From the NCBI GenBank assembly GCA_029582165.1, contig CM055876.1, positions 19,318,001 to 19,382,000 of the forward strand: a stretch of DNA of 64,000 nucleotides, read 5' to 3'. A program made the translations under genes and the position numbers. Under the pieces are notes generated by a model. The model had not been told where the DNA came from. It saw nothing but the letters and a program-made list of their open reading frames with translations, and did not search any database. Source of the stretch: Portulaca oleracea. Its lineage: Eukaryota; Streptophyta; Magnoliopsida; Caryophyllales; Portulacaceae. Position 1 is the first letter of the stretch; each line of letters starts with the position of its first letter. Below, piece by piece: positions 45,535 through 57,351 of this stretch.

Positions 45535-46073
45535 TGGCAGAGCAAATTTGACCAAGTCTATCTACAAGAAAGAGTCAAAGTCAAGATATAGTGGTAATAC
45601 AACAAAAGTGAGGAAAATGGAAAGTGTTTTGGTGCCTGTTTGCTTCACAATAGTCTTGCACTTTTTTTGTCCTTATTATTATTATTATTATTATTAATTT
45701 TAAACTTTTACAATCCACGGTTATATTAAAAGATAAATATTTAAAATTTAAAAAACTATGATAAATATCACCAAAAATTTAGGCCTAATCATGTACAATG
45801 TACAGTGCAAGATTAAAAGATTATATATAACTATTAAGTTGAGAAATAATGAAATACCATACACGTACACATAAAATGTTAAAATTGAAGAAAACTTGTA
45901 AACTAAACACTAATAGGCAATTTCTTTTGAAGTGGACACTATCACACTAACAGGCAATTTTCTTTTTTTTTTATTTTAAATTATGGGTTATTTGTGACAT
46001 TTTTTTAATGATTTGGTACTACCCTAGAAATAGTAGTACAAAAGATACCGCAAACTTCACATATAATAAAGTA
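45535..46073. other. BSP upstream region, non-coding
   Basis: AT-rich, with an (ATT)n microsatellite at 45673-45696. It would contain the BSP promoter. No other gene. Confidence 0.45.
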
Positions 46074-46106
46074 CTAGTGGCTTTTGTGCCCGTGCAAGGC
46101 ACGGGC
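46074..46106 (-). mobile_element. Helitron-type 3' terminus, minus strand
   Basis: On the minus strand an 8-bp perfect stem GCCCGTGC-CTT-GCACGGGC is followed 10 nt later by CTAG (46077-46074) and T. The Helitron body would extend to higher coordinates and so include the ABCB and PPR pseudogenes. The 5' end was not found and may lie beyond element 2. Confidence 0.75.
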
Positions 46107-46723
46107 TACATGCCTTGCTCCCTGCAAATAGAGCTGCATAAATAGAATGATAAGACACAGGCGTTCATGGTAATGAGTTGCAGAGAAGAAGCTTACTAAT
46201 TATATATATACAAGGTTTACATTGAAAGTACAAAGGCTTTAGCTCAACTTATATATTTACATATGTGCGAGTATGTGTTGACAAAAGTCAACTTAAAGGA
46301 CCCTAATCTTCGTTGCTTCACTTTCAAATGAAAATAAACTGCAACAGAAGGAAGCTTATGAATTTCAAGTAAGATTGTTGGCTTACTTGTCACTAATCAA
46401 TAATGAGCTCCTTGTTCCTGCTATTGTGATCTGCACAACCAGTAATGCATTGCAGATATTAAACAGTGGCATCCCATGCAGTATATGATCAAACGAAACA
46501 AGCAATATTGAATCCAAAATACTAACCTAAAATTTAGGAATCAAAATTTGGGACTAAAAAAATTCCTTCCAGAGCCAGATCCACAGACCCATTCATCAAT
46601 CAGGTTGCACAACCCATCCTCTGTACACCCATTTATAGTAATTTGCAGCAGAAAAAGTTGGAAGTATTACCCCTTCAGTGCAATATTAATATGAATGAAA
46701 CTAAAGGGGTTGAGAGGTTAAAC

Positions 46724-48009
46724 CTGAGGCAACTAATCAATAAACTTAGTTGCATTTGCAAGCTCAACTGCATCTCTGATCTGTTCAATTGTGGCATCAC
46801 CTTTTCCATATGTTATATTGTCTCTGATTGAGGAAGCAAATAATACAGGGTCTTGGTTAACCAGGCCAATCTTCTTCCTGATCCATCTTAGCTGGAATTT
46901 TTTGAGATTGATTCCATCAATCAGAACTTGTCCAGCACGTGGGTCATAAAATCTTTCTAGAAGACTGATTACTGTTGATTTTCCACTCCCACTCTGCCCA
47001 ACCAAAGCCGCAGTTGTACCCTGTGGTATGGAGAGCGAAAATCTATTGAAAATATTGTCATTGGGTCTGGTGGGATAATTGAAATACACATCCCTGAGCT
47101 CAATATCTCCATGAATATCATCTAATACTTTGCCACTAGGGTCAAATGGATCTATTTCAGGTTTACGATTGATGGTCTCAAGCATCTTGTATGTTGCTGC
47201 TTGACCTACTGCAAACGAACTCATGCATGGAGATGCTTGGCCCAGGTCCCTGCATCACATTGAAACAAAATCTGCCTCTATTTCAAGGCGAAAAAGGCCA
47301 ATTCTACAACAAACCAAAAAAGAGCATACCAAATATTAGGAAGAGTTGGAGGAATGTACTAACATGGAACCAGTTAAAACAACAACTATGACAGTAATGA
47401 CAATGCCCTTAGTATAAGGTCCTTGAAGAATCATCTTTGAACCAAACCATATAGCCAATGCATAGATGCCAAACATGACAAACAAAATTGCAGCAAAGCC
47501 TGCTCCTGCAGCCACTCCTTCATTCACACCTAATTTATAAGCACTCACAATGGCTTTACTGTATTCTGCCGTGGCTCATTTCTCCACAGTGAATGATGCC
47601 ACCTTGAGGGAACATAGCACAATGTCAAAATCAGATTGCATATGCCTATATTAAAGATTCATTAACAACTTTTTATAAAAGTAAATTCGGTAGCTTAACT
47701 CACAGTTCTGATTGAGCCTATTGTCTGCTCTACAATAATGGCTGCATTTGCATAAGCATCCTGGCCCTGTGATGCCAGCTTCCCCATCATCACTGTCATA
47801 ATAGCGACTAAAAATGTAGTTACTAACAATCCCATGATAGCAGAACCCATACCAAGAAGATTAACAACTGTCCCATCTCTCGGACTTTTAACAAACTCAA
47901 CACGAGGGGGAGCCTGAAACCATAAAGAGTCCTCTAAAATAGAAACAATCTCATTTTGGAAATGTTGCACTGCTTGTCTCCTAACATCCCAAAGGAGGGC
48001 CAGAAACAT
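46724..48009 (-). pseudogene. ABCB (P-glycoprotein-type) transporter fragment
   Basis: Three exon-like blocks on the minus strand. Block A (to 47701) ends with the membrane-domain motif GQDAYANAAIIVEQTIGSIR. Block B (about 47605-47366) continues it with YKLGVNEGVAAGAGF and a hydrophobic pair of segments. Block C (about 47254-46724) holds the linker and first nucleotide-binding domain: Walker [10 protein letters not shown] and Q-loop VNQDPVLF. The signature motif and Walker B are absent. A TGA in block B (about 47575) and a TAG after KFID in block C (46733-46735) break the frame. Intact ABCB proteins pump auxin or other substrates across the plasma membrane; this is a partial, dead copy. Confidence 0.9.
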
Positions 48010-48787
48010 CCAATCTTACTAACCTTTGAAAATGTTACCTCAACAAATGTGCGAGGCTTGTATTGATTTTTTCAATCTATCACAGTGAAAAGTTGCAACA
48101 CTTGCTAATGCTAAAACATTTCGGAATGTGCGTTAGAAGCCAAAGTTGTACTGTATATGATTTGATTGCGAAAGAGAATGATAGAATAAAGACCTGACAA
48201 TATTTTAGAGTAAAGTTAGCAGTTGAATGAGTGGATAAACTCCGATAGCTATAACTCATAAAGAGAAAACAGTCAGCTTTTACCTCATTATAATTGTATC
48301 ATCGTGCTATCAGCCAAAGCTTGTTGAAGTAGTAATTTTGTGTCATTTGCCTTCTAAATACCAGCAAATAACCAGCAGTTTGGTGATTTCCTTAGTTTAT
48401 GCTAAATCTATATGGAAACAAACTCATAAATCTATATGGAAACAAACTCACAATGCATTGGAGTAAGCTCAGACTTCAGAAGGACAATAAAGCACCAACA
48501 CATTTATTTTATAAGAATGATAAGTAAATCAATGTATTATATAAATGATAAGCTACCATTCTCTGTGATATCTTGGACTGCACCCAAGTGATTCCTGTTT
48601 TTTTCATACCGGGCTCAAACGTATGCATGTTCCCATTATCTGTGATGTAGTTATTGGATCTTTATATTGTCCCTTGATATGGAGTAAAATATCGTAAATT
48701 CTTGTTGAATAAACATCAGGTCAATCTAAGTTACCTGCAAATGGCATAGTACATGACATTAAACAAGGAACATAATATAGCCAAACT
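48010..48787. other. Spacer between pseudogenes
   Basis: No supported gene. May contain residual intron or 3' sequence of the two fragments; a 25-bp repeat aaatctatatggaaacaaac occurs twice near 48405-48450. Confidence 0.4.
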
Positions 48788-49444
48788 CTACCTGATGTAG
48801 TAACACATCAAACATCTATTTGTCACTGAAGCACGGGGCGAAAGAGTTGAAATGCAGGCTACTCTATTCAGATGAGATTCCCTGGATATGCATCGAAACC
48901 ATTCCAATGAGCTTGTATACAGCTTTGATTGATGAAACCGCGATATCATAGTGCTCCATGAAACAGAATCCCTCATTTCCATTGCCGTAAACGTCCTTAT
49001 TGCATCAACAATTGACCCAACTTTCCACAAGGCACTCAAAAGTGATTTCTCCACATAGACGTCCTTGATGACCCCCAATTTCAACAAATGCTCATAAATT
49101 TGACCGCATAACTTCAAATCACAAAGATCATCAACTGCCTTAACTAAAGCATGGTATGAAAGAAAGTCGCCCATAACCAAACCTTTATCTAGCAAGTCAA
49201 TATAAAGTTTGACAGCATTACTATGAAATCCTTTTGAGGTGAGCTCTTTGATCTGCTAGTCGATTGCAGATTCATTACTTAACACCTCGATGGGTGTGAA
49301 TTCGTATCCACCAGTCAACTCTTTAGAAGAGTTATGTTCAGCTTGAGCTAAAGTAGTATATCTCTGAAACCAAAGTATGTCGAATGTTACAATAGCGAGT
49401 AGGTAACCTATGTTGTTCAAATTTGACATACTGAGAGATGCCAT
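48788..49444 (-). pseudogene. Pentatricopeptide repeat (PPR) protein fragment
   Basis: A single frame from 49444 to 48788 with one TAG at 49256-49258. After the stop it reads QIKELTSKGFHSNAVKLY and continues through degenerate 35-residue PPR units (LLKLGVIKDVYVEKSLLSAL, then VSWSTMISRFHQSKLY), the E/PLS-type pattern of plant organellar PPR proteins. It covers only about three repeats, far short of a typical PPR protein, and ends without an E or DYW domain. Same orientation as the ABCB fragment and the nearby Helitron end. Confidence 0.82.
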
Positions 49445-50014
49445 AATGATGAAACTGAGGGTTCAACAGATTAGAAAGGGACGCAACCACCATGGTTTAA
49501 ATTCTGAAGTCTTCTACACTGGTAAATTACTTGTGCTGCATCCATGCTAATTGCATGATTTTGAATGATTAAACTGCAAGCCAAGCACATCATGGAGGTC
49601 CGATAAGTTCAGCTAAAATCTTCGGCAAACTGAAAAATTATCAATAAGAACACTGGAATTATGTATTGAAAGTAAAAAAGCTTATTAAGCAGCTTCAGAG
49701 ACCATAACACACGTGTATCCTTACTTGGGAAAAAAAATTCCTACCTCTAAAAAATATTGAGTAAGCAAAGATTAAACCCCAAAATGTGGAGCTGCTCTAG
49801 TAGTTTTATTGACAAACAAGACCCAATCGGGGGTGGAATCCTTACTTGGGAAAAAAATCCCTACCTGTAAAAGAAATCAGATCGAAGAGGGACGGGGCTT
49901 CTAAAAAACAATGAAAATAATATTAAAAAGATTGGTAATTGATTAATGAGTGAGCATTGTATTGATGTTAGACTCAAAAAACATCTAATCGAGGGATGAA
50001 GGTGAAGCAGAAAC
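49445..50014. other. Non-coding flank left of element 2
   Basis: No gene. Contains a repeated cttacttgggaaaaaaa..ccctacct phrase (49722-49750 and 49841-49870). The last bases (gaaac, 50010-50014) are the presumed target site of element 2. Confidence 0.4.
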
Positions 50015-51188
50015 TGTAGACGCTGAATTTTGTATCAGTATTTTAAGTACTAGTTTTAGAAAATAAGCTAACCGATTAATTTAGTAGCATGCAAACCCAT
50101 CCCTTTTTCTAGCCCGAAAGCAAGCAAAATAGCCCAGCAATCACGGCCCAAACCGGCAGAATTCGCCTGGGCCAAAGCCTGGCTCAGGTCAGGAACCCGT
50201 CTGGGTTCACTGGGCCTGAGCAGGGCTCAGCTCGGCAGGAACCCGTCTGGGTTCCTGGGCTGAGTATTGGCGCGACAACTTAAATCCAAACCCTAGAACG
50301 CGCCCCCTATCCCCCACTCCACTATAAATTAAACCCTTTTTTCCCTTCCAAGGACACGGCAGAATATACTGGGAGTATTGACACTAGTATATTCTCTCTC
50401 TTCTCCCTCCTTTGCATGCTACCTCATTAAAGGTTAGCGAAATTCTTGTACTAATGTATTTGATGTAATTTTACTTTCTTTTCTTTCGTTTCTTTGCATG
50501 ACATTAATGATAAGCTCGTGAAATTAATTCAATTCCTCCCTCTTTTTCAATCTTTCGCTTTAATTTAATTCTAGTAGAGTCTATTCGTTTGAATAGGCGG
50601 GTTTGGCGATTTTGATTGTCAAATTCGTAACCTTACCCCCGAAACCGTCTTTGGGTTCGTAGGCCGGAGTCTATTTCTTTAACGGTTTGTTGTTTTTATC
50701 CTAAAATTCAACTGACGACTCTATTTTTGTACTTTGATTTTCTTTTCTTTTTTTTGGTTCTTATGACCTATTTTACGTTTCGCGCCAAAGGTAATCCGGC
50801 TTGGTTCAATCCATGAACCCAGGCGAGTTCCTGACCCCTTTTAACTCTCTTTTATTTTGTTCTTTTTATTCGGGAACCCAGACGGGTTCTTTCTTTTTTC
50901 CTTTGCTTCTTTTTTTCTTTTGTTTTCCTTTTCGTAGGGATTCACCGCCGGAACCCGTCTTGGTTCCGCAGAACTCAGACGGGTCCTCTTCGTTGTTTCC
51001 TCTTTTTATCTCTTTCTTTCGTCTTTTTTTAAATCTAGGGTCGAGCGCATAAATCGTTTTTAGCTTGCTAACGAAAACATTCTTAAAAGTTCAACCTTAA
51101 TTAAGGATAAGCAATCCTAGTCGGCTCCCAATCACTTTTAAGTAGCGCCGCGAAAAAGGTCCATCAATCGATTTTTTCGGTGTCTACA
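50015..51188 (+). repeat. Element 2, 5' LTR (1174 bp)
   Basis: TGTAGACGCTG start, GGTGTCTACA end. TATA box CTATAAATT at 50322-50330, followed by a CT-rich leader. Carries AACCCGTCTGGGTT (50194-50207, 50240-50253), AACCCAGACGGGTT (50875-50888) and degenerate copies (50816, 50952, 50972). Confidence 0.95.
50322..50330 (+). promoter_or_regulatory. TATA box in the LTR of element 2
   Basis: CTATAAATT with a downstream tctctctcttctccctcc leader, repeated in the 3' LTR near 63511. Typical LTR promoter. Confidence 0.55.
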
Positions 51189-51191
51189 GAT

Positions 51192-51210
51192 TGGCGACTC
51201 CACTGGGGAC
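51192..51210 (+). other. Primer binding site of element 2 (tRNA-Arg type)
   Basis: TGGCGACTCCACTGGGGAC three bases after the LTR; identical to element 1. Confidence 0.88.
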
Positions 51211-52656
51211 TTAAACTTAAAAGAGGGTAAAACTTGAAAGGATTAAATTTTAGTGTTTTTTGTAAAAAAAAAAGAGGAGGAATTAATTTATTTCACATTT
51301 TTATCATTTTTTAGGCATATTGCATACCAGGCTACTCTTGGGCCTTTATGGCTGGGGAGCACAAAAGCGTTGGTTTAGGTTTTAAAACTAGGAATCAATC
51401 CCGAGAGCGGGAGGTCACTACTTGTGGGATGCACTTACATCGCCAAGCATTTGATCTCTCCTCTCCCCGTGTTACACTCTAAAGGTTTCCTTGAAACCCA
51501 AAGAGCAACACCCCACACATTCTTCCTTGAATTCCATACAAGGAAAATGCACCGGGGCGAGAACATGTGGTACCCTATTCATCTCCCTAAACCTAGAAAA
51601 AACCCTGCACCTAGAGTCATGATCCCGCATTTGTATGCTATGTGTTTTATTTTTGTAAAGAGGTTTAGAATCCATGTATAAGTTGTAGAGTTTTATTTTT
51701 GTAAAGAGGTTTAGAATCCATGTATAAGTTGTAGAGTTTTATTTTTGTAAAGAAGTTTAGAATCCATGTATAAGTTGTAGAGTTTTATTTTTGTAAAGGA
51801 TCTGTGTATATGCTGTAGAGTTTGTAAAGAGTTTCGAGTCCATGTATACGTTATGTAGATTTATTTTGTAAAGAGTTTTAGAGTCCAGTTGTAAGCAGTC
51901 GTCGAGTCCGAATATTCAACCCATTCATGAGTCGGGAGTCGTTCTAGTCCGCGTAGGAACATGCGAGGTGCATTTTGGCTTATCAGAAACCCAGACGGGT
52001 TTCTGGCCTGTCAGAGCCGAACCATTCGTGTCAATTGTCCGTCAGTGTGGGTCCAGCGCGTCAAAAACCCAGACGGGTTCTTGGCCATCGATCGCCCATC
52101 TGCCGGTAATTGTAACGGGGCCCAGTTAGAGGAAGAGGAACCCAGACGGGTTTCCTAACCCAGTCTGGCCTTCTCTCTTCTCTTCGGGCCTGACCGCTTC
52201 ACCCCACGGACAGCCCAATGCCTTGCTGATGATCCTATTCGGCCCTTTATGACATTCCCTGAGTCTAATCCCCATTGCGTCCATTACTTGAATCTGAGCC
52301 CGAAACCGAAAGCGATCGTGACTCGATCCAAGTAAGGACCCAATAGACGATTAATGTTGTCAGTCCGCATGCTAGGTCCATGTAGAGTTAAGACATGCAC
52401 TCCCGCGAAGTGGGTGAGTCATCCTTACGTCAACATATAGGCGTCGTGTCTGTGTTCTAAGCCCATGTAGGTCCACTAAGTCATGCATACGTTGGGTGGG
52501 TAGTATAAAAGTTCCTTCGATCACTAAACCAGTTTCCATGCAGGCAAGATAGCATACCATCTCCGAGCTCGCATCCGTGACCCGCAAACTGGCAGGCTCA
52601 TCCACAATCCTAACTATAGACCGCCTACCCAGTCTAGTGACTCCAGTGAACACACC
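51211..52656 (+). other. Leader of element 2
   Basis: 1.4 kb before gag with no gene. Holds a 46-bp tandem repeat (51645-51880) and three copies of AACCCAGACGGGTT (51988-52001, 52066-52079, 52139-52152). Confidence 0.6.
51645..51880 (+). repeat. 46-bp tandem repeat in the leader, 3 full and 2 partial copies
   Basis: Unit ttttatttttgtaaagaggt plus ttagaatccatgtataagtt, repeated with decay to the right. Confidence 0.85.
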
Positions 52657-54044
52657 ATGTCGGGATCTCCTAACAACAACCTTTTCGGGGAAAATTCTGG
52701 TGACAAGCTACCTGATGGGCTATATGAGAGGATACAGGAAGCAATTGCTTTCTACATGGCGGACCAAGAGGATAGGACTAATGAGAAACTAGAAAAGAGG
52801 TTCAGTGAAAATCAGCAGACTATGAATGGCATGCTGGAGGCCATTAAGCAGATCAACAAAAAGCTAGGCGTTGGAACTGAGGAAGAAGAAAACTATTATG
52901 ATTCTGAATCTGAGGCCGAGGCTGATGACGGGGATGAAAGGGGTTACCCCAAAACCAAAACTGGAGGCCCACAACCCAAATCATCTGGTGAGGTCAAGTC
53001 CAAACTTACACCGAAGGGCTCCAAAACTTCGGAGGACCCTTATGTCAAAAAGCTTGAGGAGAAGGTTGATATACTCACTAGGAGGACGATGAAAACTGAT
53101 CCGACTTTCACCGACGCATGCATGGATCTAGCCATTCCCAAGCGCCATGTATCAAGGGTGAGAGACAAAGTTGAGGTGTCCGCCATAAAGTTCAAGCCCA
53201 CTGAAAATCCCCCTCAACATCTGGTGGAATTCATGAGACTTGCCCCTCTCCATAAGGTAGATGAAGGTCTCTATACCACAATCTTCCCTTCCACTCTAGA
53301 AGTTAAGGCCAAGGTATGGTACCAAAATCTACCCTCACAAGTTAAGACCAATGCAGATGAGTTGTTCGAGGCCTTCATCAGCCACTTTAGTCGTCTGCAG
53401 CAAAAGGAGGTCACTGCGGATGACCTAACTTCCATGAAACAAGGGGAGAACGAGCTGTTCCTTTCTATTATGAGAGATGGCACACCATGCTATCTGAAAT
53501 TGATGAATCTATCCCTTTTAGGATGCAACTGAGCACTTTCAGGCAAAGCATTCATCCCCGCATCACGCGACATTTTGGCTTCCAGTCCATCAAAGACTTC
53601 GAAACCTTGAAAGATTTGTGCATTCAGATTGAAGCTGCTAACAATGAGAAGAGCGCACAAAACTCTGGCTGGAAGGGTTCTAGCTCCAACAGGAGGGCCA
53701 CTAGTACACCTAGCATCCCTCAGAAAGCTGTTGAGACTAATTCCATCCAACGGAAGTCCTACACCCCAAGGTATGACTCCTACCACCCGATGGACATGTC
53801 TTACGCTAAGGCGTTGGAAAGGCTTGTGAAAAAGGGTATTATCCAGTTACCCTTGCCAGCACCTGAACCAGAAATCAAGCCTCCAAAGTGGGACGGAAAC
53901 AAATACTGCAACTTCCATCATAGTCGAGGTCACGACACCGAAGTTTGCTGGACTTTGAAAAATAAAATCGAAGAACTGATCCGAGATGGTGTTATTCCCC
54001 CACCAAAACGATGTGCCAACTCTCAATCCGCCACTGTATCGTGA
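52657..54044 (+). pseudogene. gag: Element 2 gag with a single frameshift
   Basis: ATG 52657 starts MSGSPNNNLFGENSGDK. The first frame (to 53532) has a coiled N-terminal part, an acidic stretch (EEEENYYDSESEAEADDGDE) and the gag core (IKFKPTENPPQHLVEFMRLA, VWYQNLP). The typical MKQGENE..RWH block is crossed by a frameshift of one base near 53465-53475; the rest is in the frame 53487-54044 and ends with the zinc-knuckle-like CNFHHSRGHDTEVC and a stop at 54042-54044. The order of parts is as in element 1 gag. Whether the shift is decay or programmed frameshifting is unclear, since nothing enzymatic follows. Gag is the particle protein. Confidence 0.88.
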
Positions 54045-54215
54045 TCTCTTCAGGCCTTTGCAGCAGTTTGACCCATTCAGTTATTGATCGACGCCCGGGA
54101 TACCTCCTCTTGCGCTGACAGAAATTCGCCAACGCCGTTGCAGACTCCGCAGTTTGACCCAGACGGGTTTCTTGCTTCACAAAAAAAAAGCGAAAAGAAG
54201 GGAAACTCAGACGGG

Positions 54216-54817
54216 TTACTGCGAATTACGCGTAATCGCGTGTCGTGCTCGGTCCGCGTCATCTAGACACATTAGCGTTTCTCCCAGGAATATCGGTACA
54301 GGATTGTAGCCGCGGGCCATATCCTCCACCACATGGATCAGGTTCGCGGGACCCGTCCTTTGCGCCATGGTAAGCAGAACTCTCCTAACAGCATAGTACA
54401 AGAGCTCTCACATGCACCACGGGCCCCATACTCTAAGGTCTCGGAGCCCGGAAATACTCCACTAAGGTTTGGAAGTGCACCTATCGCCTATTATCATACT
54501 TCCAATTACCTAGGGTGAAGGCATAACAACTCACGGTATTCCTTCCTCACATCAAGAGCAGGAGGCACCACGATGGCGCGTAATGATTGGTCCCAAGGAT
54601 AGAAGACCATTCTTGTGCAAGGAACCAACTCTTGCATGTCGAATCTATACGCATGGAGTTCCTTATCCCAGAAGGTCTCAGCAGCGCGCAGAAAATCCCA
54701 ATCTATCCTCACTTGCCTCAAACTCAGCAAGGATGTCAACTTGTACCTCCCCAATTCTTTCTTTTCCTCTTTGGACAAGGTACTTATCCAAGTGGCTAAC
54801 TTCTTTTCGAACGCCAT
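54216..54817 (-). pseudogene. DUF7745-like gene, antisense in element 2
   Basis: ATG 54817 begins MAFEKKLATWISTLSKEEKK, close to the element 1 gene. The first exon contains FWDKELHAYRFDMQELVPC and ends at LLCLHPR next to a GTAATT donor (54505-54500); the second block (about 54400-54216) contains VRRVLLTMAQRTGPANLIHV and NPVPIFLGETLMCLD, the C-terminal DUF7745-type region. A minus-strand TATA box CTATAAATTTTC lies near 54966-54977. Function unknown. It lies head to tail after the PMD gene, as in element 1. The basic tail of the element 1 gene is not seen, so the 3' end may be deleted along with pol. Confidence 0.65.
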
Positions 54818-54965
54818 GAAGTCGGTTGAAATAGGGATTAGGAAGCCAAGATGGATTCAGTATGAAATGTGTAGGGCGAAGAAGGAACGACAACACCAGA
54901 ACCCAGGCGGGTTTCTGAGTAAATTGGAAGCTCAGATGGTGAATGAAGAAGACACGGCGAGGAGA

Positions 54966-54977
54966 AAATTTATAGTG
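54966..54977 (-). promoter_or_regulatory. TATA box of the DUF7745-like gene in element 2
   Basis: CTATAAATTTTC on the minus strand, about 150 bp before ATG 54817. Copies of AACCCAGACGGGTT lie immediately upstream of it (54978, 55089, 55139 and related). Confidence 0.5.
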
Positions 54978-55265
54978 CAACCCAGACGGGTTCCACCGCC
55001 TTACTGCCACCGCCAGACGGATTCCACCGTCTTATGGCCACCGACAGAAGAGTCATCCGAGCCATTGAAGTCTTGCTCCTCGGCCTGCAACCCAGACGGG
55101 TTTCTGGGCCCTATTGCTGCATTGTCTCTAAGCCAGGAACCCAGACGGGTTTCTGGGCCCTATTGCCGCACTGTTTCTAAGCCAGAATCCAGACGGGTTT
55201 CTGGGCCGTTGAGCTCCATTTCTCGGCCCATCTGCCGTAGGCTAAAGTTCCTTTTGGGCTCTTAA

Positions 55266-57351
55266 CTCGGACAGTTTTCCTTTGGGCCCGATCATGGTTG
55301 CGATGCGGGTCCGCGAGATAACTATGTGTCTTCGCTAGCCCTGAAACTGTAGTTCGAATTTACTTATAATACTTAATGTTTTTTTTTCTTTTTATCATCT
55401 TTTTCCGTTTGGGGAAGTGGGAATGATCCCACCATGTAGGTCGCATATTGCATTGCATAAGTCTCCCATCATGTAGGTCGCATGTTGCATTGCATGAGCA
55501 TCATATCAGTTTTAGTCGCATATTGCATTGCATAAGTCTCCCATCATGTAGGTCGCATGTTGCATTGCATGAGCATCATATCAGTTTTAGTCGCATATTG
55601 CATTGCATAAGTCTCCCATCATGTAGGTCGCATGTTGCATTGCATGAGCATCATATCAGTTTTAGTCGCATATTGCATTGCATAAGTCTCCCATCATGTA
55701 GGTCGCATGTTGCATTGCATGAGCATCATATCAGTTTTAGTCGTAAGGTTAAAAAAAAAAAAAGTAAAATAAAGAAAAAAAAAAACAAAAAAAGAGTCCT
55801 TGACCTTTTCTGAAAATCGACCTTTTCCCCAGCTTAACTTGCTTCACTTAGAAAAATCTGGATGAGATCTCAAAAGTTTTTGAAACCTTTTCTTCAAACC
55901 TTCTGATTTTGAGACCAGTAATAGAAGACGTATCTGACTGCTTTGACTATCTTAGAAGGTATAAATGTGCATGCCGCAAATCTTTGAGCTAAGTTTAGTT
56001 GATTGAGCCCCATCCCGTAAGCCCACATTGCCTAAAAGTCGAATTGATCATTTTCATCAATTCCATGATCCCCTGAGTGACTCACCCATTAGTCGCATCT
56101 CTAGAACTTGTTTTGCATCTTGCTTGAGACTACATGTTTGCATTGCCCACCGTGACAAAGTGATTGAGGCATTCGATTTTCTTTTTAAGCTACATAGCCA
56201 AATAGCCTTCCCTACATTGTTTTTACCGTTCTTTTTGCCCCGCCTAGCCTTTGCTTATCCCTTTTTCATGTTTGAACCCTGACAGTACAAGCCTTAGCCT
56301 ATGATATCCAGTATCCTTTTGCCTTGCTTGGTTGGATGAAAGTTTGTCATTTTTGGGAAGGAACAATTGGTTTGGTGTGAGCAAAATATGAAGTCTGGGA
56401 GAATCTGAAAGTCTCATATCTTGAGCGAATTTGGTTATGCTGTTCAAAGTCGAAGTTATAATAGAGATTTCTTTTCCCCGATCACCCACAAAAAATCAAA
56501 AATCAAAAAAAAAATTGATATTAAAAAAAAATCGATAAAAAAAAAGGAGTTTCAAAAATAAAAGGGCGATTGGGGAGACGCAACTTAAAGTTCAGAAAAC
56601 TTTGACTCGGTTGTATTCGGTTGAGATGTTTTAGGGTGGAAGGTGAAATGCTTTGCATACATTAAGTGAGAAGGAGAGTTTAGAGGATTTCATTAAAAAT
56701 CAATCCAAGCATGGCTTTTAACTCCTCATTCCCAAATTTTACCGCTCCTTACCCTAGCCTAAGCCCCATTACAACCCGAAAAAGTCCTTTTGATTGTCAC
56801 TTGTGCATTGCATACCAGTAGTGGAGAGCGAGGTTCTTACCAAGCTTATGGTAGTCTGCTTCTATTGGTTTGAGTATGAGAGAAACCCACATACATATTT
56901 AAAATCGAGTATTTGAGTGTTCATTCTTTCCTATGAGAGTTTTGCTCTTTCTGGCTAGCTTACGTCCATAACCAACCGCGCATATTTGCATTATTCTTCG
57001 AACTGTTGGCGGACTTATGCCTCTGAGTTACTTGTTCTCTCCCTTAAGTTTCGAAAACTTCTTTCTATTTCTCTTTCGAACTGAGTTTTGATTTTGTCCA
57101 GATTAATCTTTGTGCTTGTTTGTTTGACTTTGTGTTTTGTCCCAGGTTATTTCAGTAGTATATAGAAAGTCATAACTGCATTGCATAACACCATCATTGC
57201 GTAAGCATTGCATCAGTAGTCTGCACTAGTACATAAAACATAAATGCATTCGGTTTAGTACATCATTGCATGGCATTGTCATAAGTACATAGCAAAGAGT
57301 TGTGTATAGCATAGCATAAGAACTCTGCAGGCGCATCATTCTCAATCGTCA
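55266..57351. other. Element 2 interior between the antisense genes, non-coding
   Basis: Contains the 75-bp tandem repeat (55445-55742), A-rich runs (55750-55795, 56493-56545) and scattered words related to tagtcgcatattgcattgcat (57170-57320). No gene recognised. Confidence 0.5.
55445..55742. repeat. 75-bp tandem repeat, 4 copies
   Basis: Near-perfect copies of a unit containing gcatattgcattgcataagt, catcatgtaggtcgcatgtt and gcatcatatcagttttagt. The unit length is divisible by three, so it keeps an open frame without coding meaning. Confidence 0.92.

Noticed and set aside
51424..51681. Open frame in the leader of element 2 as a candidate extra sense ORF
   Set aside because: Short, no domain, and it runs into the 46-bp tandem repeat.
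55448..55813. Open frame with a perfect 25-residue repeat
   Set aside because: Direct consequence of the 75-bp tandem repeat being divisible by three.
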